A model generated the notes under the pieces. It was not told the DNA's origin, ran no database searches, and was given only the letters and a program-made list of their open reading frames with translations. This document shows, piece after piece, positions 5,921 to 9,736 of a DNA stretch of 9,736 nt (its first letter is position 1; every line of letters starts with the position of its first letter). The position numbers and the translations under genes were made by a program. The stretch is from Pseudomonadota bacterium (lineage in GTDB: Bacteria; Pseudomonadota; Alphaproteobacteria; Rhizobiales; Xanthobacteraceae): the NCBI GenBank assembly GCA_021779635.1, contig JAJYAH010000202.1, forward strand, positions 1 through 9,736. Reading direction: 5' to 3'.

Positions 5921-6340
5921 CGGAACCTCGCCAAACGTCTTTCCGACCGGCAACACGGCGTGCCGGATCAGGCGCGAATCCTCGACCGCCGCCTGGCGGT
6001 GTTTCACCGCTTCCCGATAAACGGGATCGCGGATCATTTCCACGAAAGCCGCCACGCTCGGGTATTCGGCGATGAAGCAGTGGTCCCAGCGCTCCGTCTC
6101 GGGCCCGATCAGCATCAGTTCAAAGCGCCCCTGCCACACGATCTTGCCGCCGAGCCGTTCGAACACCGGTCCGCTCTCGCGGCCGTAAGCCGCATAGGCC
6201 TCGGCGCCAGTCGCCTTGCGGCCGTCCGGATAGCCGGCGATCGCCCGCAAGCGCACCAGATTGAGCATGTGAATCGGACCCGGCCGATCGTTGGCCCGAA
6301 ATTGCGCGAAGATTTCCTTGGTTGGATCGATATGGCCCAT
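5915..6340 (-). CDS. DUF1330 family protein
   Basis: This encodes 141 residues, MGHIDPTKEIFAQFRANDRP to VGKTFGEVPK. The pattern IHMLNLVRLR, a central AYAAYGRESGPVFERLGGKI, then FELMLIGPETERWDHCFIAE and YPSVAAFVEMIRDPVYREAV matches DUF1330, a ferredoxin-like dimeric alpha/beta-barrel fold related to EthD and antibiotic-monooxygenase-type proteins. No catalytic activity is established from sequence. I chose the ATG at 6338-6340, with GGGACAG shortly upstream and similarity starting near it; the in-frame ATG at 6385 adds 15 unlikely residues. It is a single gene, convergent with the binding-protein gene and divergent from the PBP1A gene, with a ~140-base shared upstream region in which I see no clear promoter or operator. 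Confidence 0.85.
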   Translation of the reverse strand: MGHIDPTKEIFAQFRANDRPGPIHMLNLVRLRAIAGYPDGRKATGAEAYAAYGRESGPVFERLGGKIVWQGRFELMLIGPETERWDHCFIAEYPSVAAFVEMIRDPVYREAVKHRQAAVEDSRLIRHAVLPVGKTFGEVPK

Positions 6341-6481
6341 GTCTGTCCCTGTCTTCCTTGACGGCTCTTTGCTGTGAAGTTCCACCGATCATTACCACGC
6401 GTCGCCCCACCTGCTAATCCCGCGTTAACTTCTCCGTAACCGGCCCTTAAACAGCGCGGGCTAGCGTGCGGCGGGACCGGT

Positions 6482-8692
6482 GTGGGCGGCGTATCGCGTA
6501 TGGCGTTGGGACGGAAAAAAGGCGGCGGACGCAAGGAGCCGCTGTTCGGGCTTCCCGCAGCACTGGCGGATTTGCGCCTGTCTCCAGAAGACCGAATTCC
6601 AGGCGGGGAAGACAAACCGAAAAAATCATCTGCCAAGCGCCCGTCTAACGATGGCGATGACGCGCCGCGCGAGCGCAAGCCGGCCGCTTCGCGCAGCGGC
6701 TCCAAACGGCGTTCGAAATCGCGCGGCAGATTCGGAATCGGACGCCTGGTCTATTGGGGCGTGGTGCTCGGCCTGTGGGGAGCGATCGCCGTGATCGGCG
6801 TCGTGGTCTGGGTGGGCGCGCATCTGCCGCCGATCCAGGCGCTTGAAATTCCGAAGCGGCCGCCGACCATCCAGATCGTCGGCCTCGACGGCAGCGTGCT
6901 GGCGACGCGCGGCGAAATGGCCGGCGCCAATGTTTCGCTGAAGGATCTGCCGCCCTATCTGCCGAAGGCCTTCATCGCCATCGAGGACCGCCGTTTCTAT
7001 TCGCATTATGGGGTCGACCCGCTCGGCATCGCGCGCGCGGCGGTCGCCAATATCCTGCATCGCGGCGTTTCGCAGGGCGGCTCGACGCTGACCCAGCAGC
7101 TCGCCAAGAACCTGTTCCTGACCCAGGAGCGCACCCTGCAACGCAAATTGCAGGAAGTCGAACTCGCGCTCTGGCTGGAGCGCAAGCATTCCAAATCCGA
7201 GATTCTCGAACTCTATCTCAACCGGGTCTATTTCGGCTCCGGCGCCTATGGCGTCGAGGCGGCCGCGCAACGCTATTTCGGCAAATCGGCGAAGAACGTC
7301 ACGCTGGCGGAGGCCGCGATGCTCGCGGGCCTGGTCAAATCGCCGTCGCGGCTGGCGCCGAACCGCAATCCCGAAGGCGCCGAGAAGCGTGCCCAGACCG
7401 TGCTGACCGCGATGGCGGACGCCAAGTTCATCACCGAGGCGCAGGCGCAAGCCTCGATCGGGCACCCCTCCTATAATGTGAAGCCGGCGGGCGCCGGCAC
7501 CGTCAATTATGTCGCGGACTGGATCGGCGAAGTGCTCGACGACCTGATCGGCCAGATCGATCAGAACATCGTGGTCGAAACCTCGATCGACCCGAAACTG
7601 CAGAGCATCGCCGAAGCCGCCGTGATCGACGAACTCGCCGCCAAGAGCGTCAAATTCAATGTCAGCCAGGGCGCGCTGGTGGCGATGACGCCGGATGGCG
7701 CGGTGCGCGCCATGGTCGGCGGCCGCAATTACGCCGAGAGCCAGTACAATCGCGCGGTGACGGCCAGGCGCCAGCCGGGCTCGGCATTCAAGCCCTTCGT
7801 CTATCTGACGGCGATCGAGGCCGGTCTGACCCCGGAGACGATCCGGCAGGACGCGCCGCTCGACGTCAAGGGCTGGAAGCCCGAGAATTACAGCCACGAA
7901 TATTTCGGCGCGGTGACGCTGACGCAGGCGCTGGCGATGTCGCTCAATACCGTTGCGGTGCGGCTCGGACTGGAAGTCGGCGCCAAGAACGTGATCCGCA
8001 CCGCGCACCGGCTCGGCATCTCATCGAAGCTCGACGCCAATGCCTCGATCGCGCTGGGCACCTCGGAGGTATCGCTGCTCGAACTGGTCGGCGCCTATGC
8101 GCCGTTCGCCAATGGCGGCCTCGGTGTCTCGCCGCATGTCGTGACCAGGATCCGCACCAGCGAGGGCAAGGTGCTGTACATCCGCCCCGCCGACCAGCTT
8201 GGCCAGGTGATCGAGCCGCGCAATGTCGCTGCCATGAACACCATGATGCAGGAAACCCTGCTCAGCGGCACCGCGCACAAGGCGGAGCTTCCGGGCTGGA
8301 TGGCCGCCGGCAAGACCGGCACCAGTCAGGATTTCCGCGACGCCTGGTTCATCGGTTACACCGCCGATCTCGTGACCGGCATCTGGCTCGGCAACGACGA
8401 CAATTCGCCGACCAAGAAGGCGACCGGCGGCGGGTTGCCGGTGGAAGTCTGGACCCGATTCATGAAAGCCGCGCATCAGGGCGTGACGCCCGTACCGCTG
8501 CCGAATTCGCAGCCGCCTGGACTGCTATCGAACATGGTGCAAGCTTCCTCGCAGGTCAGTTCGCCCGCGGCGCCGATGCCGATGTCGGCCAGCGGTGTCG
8601 CCGGCCGGCCGGCGCCGACGCGAACCTCGGTGCGGCCGGAAGCAGCCGCTGGACTGGATGGCTGGCTGATGCAACGGCTGTTCGGACGATAG
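6482..8692 (+). CDS. Class A penicillin-binding protein, PBP1A type (bifunctional transglycosylase/transpeptidase)
   Basis: This encodes 736 residues. A basic, proline/serine-rich cytoplasmic tail (1-87) precedes one membrane helix (LVYWGVVLGLWGAIAVIGVV, ~89-112). The GT51 glycosyltransferase domain (~150-325) has catalytic E168 in FIAIEDRRFYSHYGVDPLG and the GGSTLTQQLAKNLFL motif. The transpeptidase domain (~395-665) has S434-A-F-K437 in RRQPGSAFKPF, S487-L-N489, and K611-T-G in GKTGTSQ. It polymerises lipid II into glycan strands and crosslinks the stem peptides at the outer face of the inner membrane. The C-terminus (670-736) is a proline/alanine/serine-rich tail. The start is uncertain: GTG 6482 has GGCGGGA upstream; ATG 6500 is six codons later with a weaker site. 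All three transpeptidase motifs and the GT51 glutamate are intact, so it should be active. It stands alone, divergent from the DUF1330 gene. Confidence 0.95.
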   Translation: MGGVSRMALGRKKGGGRKEPLFGLPAALADLRLSPEDRIPGGEDKPKKSSAKRPSNDGDDAPRERKPAASRSGSKRRSKSRGRFGIGRLVYWGVVLGLWGAIAVIGVVVWVGAHLPPIQALEIPKRPPTIQIVGLDGSVLATRGEMAGANVSLKDLPPYLPKAFIAIEDRRFYSHYGVDPLGIARAAVANILHRGVSQGGSTLTQQLAKNLFLTQERTLQRKLQEVELALWLERKHSKSEILELYLNRVYFGSGAYGVEAAAQRYFGKSAKNVTLAEAAMLAGLVKSPSRLAPNRNPEGAEKRAQTVLTAMADAKFITEAQAQASIGHPSYNVKPAGAGTVNYVADWIGEVLDDLIGQIDQNIVVETSIDPKLQSIAEAAVIDELAAKSVKFNVSQGALVAMTPDGAVRAMVGGRNYAESQYNRAVTARRQPGSAFKPFVYLTAIEAGLTPETIRQDAPLDVKGWKPENYSHEYFGAVTLTQALAMSLNTVAVRLGLEVGAKNVIRTAHRLGISSKLDANASIALGTSEVSLLELVGAYAPFANGGLGVSPHVVTRIRTSEGKVLYIRPADQLGQVIEPRNVAAMNTMMQETLLSGTAHKAELPGWMAAGKTGTSQDFRDAWFIGYTADLVTGIWLGNDDNSPTKKATGGGLPVEVWTRFMKAAHQGVTPVPLPNSQPPGLLSNMVQASSQVSSPAAPMPMSASGVAGRPAPTRTSVRPEAAAGLDGWLMQRLFGR

Positions 8693-8791
8693 AGCGTTTT
8701 CCAGCGAAGTGGATACCGGTTCGCGTCAAGAAAACGCGTCAAATAGACAGATTGAGCCTCCGTTCCGATTCAATCGGAACGAAAAGGGCTC
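8692..8791 (-). repeat. Dispersed MITE/REP-like element, copy 2 (100 bp, inverted relative to copy 1)
   Basis: The ends GAGCGTTTTCC and, from the other side, GAGCCCTTTTC form imperfect terminal inverted repeats, with TA on both flanks (8690-8691 and 8792-8793). Inside is a 9-bp perfect stem, CGTTCCGAT/ATCGGAACG (8761-8781), nested in GAGCC/GGCTC. It is about 91% identical over 100 positions to copy 1 minus its 24-bp insert. It begins inside the stop codon of the PBP1A gene. The stem and following bases may also act as that gene's transcription end, though no clear T-tract follows. The next ~80 bases before the following gene show nothing else. Confidence 0.8.
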
Positions 8792-8874
8792 TAGAAATTT
8801 CCGTCTACGGTGCCGCGACCCGTTGAGCGGCCAACCCGCGCCTTCGCTGCCGATTAAGCCATAGAAGAGGCTCC

Positions 8875-9736
8875 ATGAACGCGCCAAAACATATCCTGCC
8901 GACAACGGTGGTCGGAAGCTATCCGCAACCCGAATGGCTGGTGGATCACACCTTGTTGTCAAAATCCGTGCCGCGTACGCGCATGCGAGACATCTGGCGC
9001 GTTCCCGCGGCGTATCTCGAACAGGCGCAGGACGACGCGACAATTGTCGCCATTCGTGACATGGAGCGTGCGGGAATCGATATTGTCACAGATGGCGAAA
9101 TTCGCCGCGAGAGTTACTCGAACCGGTTCGCAACCGCGCTTGAGGGCATCGATGCAAACAACTCTGCGATCATCATGTCACGTTCCGGCCAAGCCACACC
9201 GGTGCCTCGCGTGGTGGACAAGGTACGCCGTGCCGGGCCGGTTGAATTGAGGGACATGGAGTTTCTTCGTCGCAACACTGATCGCGTTGCAAAGATGACG
9301 CTGCCGGGACCGTTTACGATGAGTCAGCAAGCCAAGAACGAATTCTATTCTGACGAGGAAGAGCTCGCGATGGCCTTTGCTGAAGCGGTCAACGCCGAAG
9401 CGCTGGATTTGCAAAAGGCCGGCGCCGACATCATCCAGCTTGACGAACCCTGGGTTCGCAATAATCCCGAACTGGCTAAGCGTTATGCTGTCAAGGCCAT
9501 TAACCGCGCGCTCTCTGGCCTTACCGTGCCGACCGTCGTGCATCTATGCTTCGGCTATGCGGCCGTCGTTCCCGGTTCGACCAAGCCGGCCGGCTATCGG
9601 TTTCTGGCAGAACTCGCCGATAGCAGCGCCGATCAAATTTCGATCGAGGCCGCGCAGCCAAGGCTCGATCTCGGTGTGCTGAAGGACTTGTCACAGAAGA
9701 AAATCCTGCTTGGCGTTCTCGATCTTGACAGTCCCG
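8875..9736 (+). CDS. Stand-alone MetE-like (cobalamin-independent methionine synthase II family) protein, 3' truncated by window edge
   Basis: The first 287 codons run open to the right edge from ATG 8875-8877, with AGAGG 4 nt upstream. The start MNAPKHILPTTVVGSYPQPE is that of proteins that contain only the catalytic barrel of MetE and lack its N-terminal half. Visible marks are VTDGEIRRESY (~71), IIQLDEPWV (~187, acidic pair D190-E191 where MetE holds homocysteine), and two of the expected zinc ligands, H223-x-C225 in VVHLCFG, followed by E258 in QISIEAAQPR; the last cysteine would lie beyond the edge. Relatives methylate homocysteine from folate or other donors, and some act as CoM-dependent epoxide transferases, so the methyl donor and even the reaction are open. 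Its third codon positions are less GC-rich than its neighbours' (19 of the first 60 codons end in A/T, versus about 9 of 60 sampled in the PBP1A gene). No riboswitch-like leader fits in the gap. Confidence 0.85.
   Translation, partial: MNAPKHILPTTVVGSYPQPEWLVDHTLLSKSVPRTRMRDIWRVPAAYLEQAQDDATIVAIRDMERAGIDIVTDGEIRRESYSNRFATALEGIDANNSAIIMSRSGQATPVPRVVDKVRRAGPVELRDMEFLRRNTDRVAKMTLPGPFTMSQQAKNEFYSDEEELAMAFAEAVNAEALDLQKAGADIIQLDEPWVRNNPELAKRYAVKAINRALSGLTVPTVVHLCFGYAAVVPGSTKPAGYRFLAELADSSADQISIEAAQPRLDLGVLKDLSQKKILLGVLDLDSP

Noticed and set aside
4612..5934. Long minus-strand open frame (440 codons) opposite the substrate-binding protein gene
   Set aside because: The plus strand has a signal peptide and a full periplasmic-binding-protein fold. 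The reverse translation is a shadow rich in Asp, Leu and Arg with no recognisable domain.
6626..8008. Long minus-strand open frame (460 codons) opposite the PBP1A gene
   Set aside because: The plus strand carries the GT51 and transpeptidase motifs in order. The reverse frame is a by-product of high GC codon bias.
8792..8874. Cobalamin or SAM riboswitch ahead of the MetE-like gene
   Set aside because: Only about 80 bases lie between the repeat element and the start codon, and no B12-box-like or SAM-type paired core is visible.

Overview
The window reads as ordinary chromosomal DNA from a high-GC alphaproteobacterium. Bradyrhizobium or a close Nitrobacteraceae relative is the best guess, from the GC-rich third codon positions, the tandem-ACT end of GlnD, the LivK-type binding protein and a dispersed repeat I associate with that group. 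This assignment is inference from family resemblance; no search was run. No phage, CRISPR, integrase, transposase, rRNA or tRNA gene is visible.

Layout. The left edge holds the C-terminal quarter of glnD (+, nitrogen sensing). Convergent to it is a minus-strand block, read from 3793 down to 717: a PaaI-type hotdog thioesterase, an Ada-type/AlkA fusion for alkylated-DNA repair, an O6-methylguanine-DNA methyltransferase gene broken by a frameshift, and an NTF2/SnoaL-like protein. The fusion and the methyltransferase overlap by 20 nt and form an alkylation-repair pair. Divergent from the thioesterase is a small DUF1304 membrane-protein gene (+), also frameshifted. Then come an orphan branched-chain-amino-acid-type ABC substrate-binding protein (+) with a clear terminator, a convergent DUF1330 gene (-), a class A penicillin-binding protein of the PBP1A type (+), and the first 287 codons of a stand-alone MetE-like methionine synthase catalytic domain (+) that runs off the right edge.

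Non-coding structure is the more unusual part. Two inverted copies of a 100-124 bp element with imperfect terminal inverted repeats (4358-4481 and 8692-8791) are each flanked by TA and each sit inside a TAG stop codon, which they regenerate. A diverged ~83 bp direct repeat links the start of the Ada/AlkA gene (3221-3303) with the leader upstream of the thioesterase gene (3834-3916). A 10-bp perfect inverted repeat covers the ribosome-binding site of the NTF2-like gene (1124-1155).

I do not see an undescribed multi-gene system. The items most worth a second look are the two frameshifts (real decay or assembly errors), the stop-codon-seated repeats, the leader duplication and the SD-covering hairpin.
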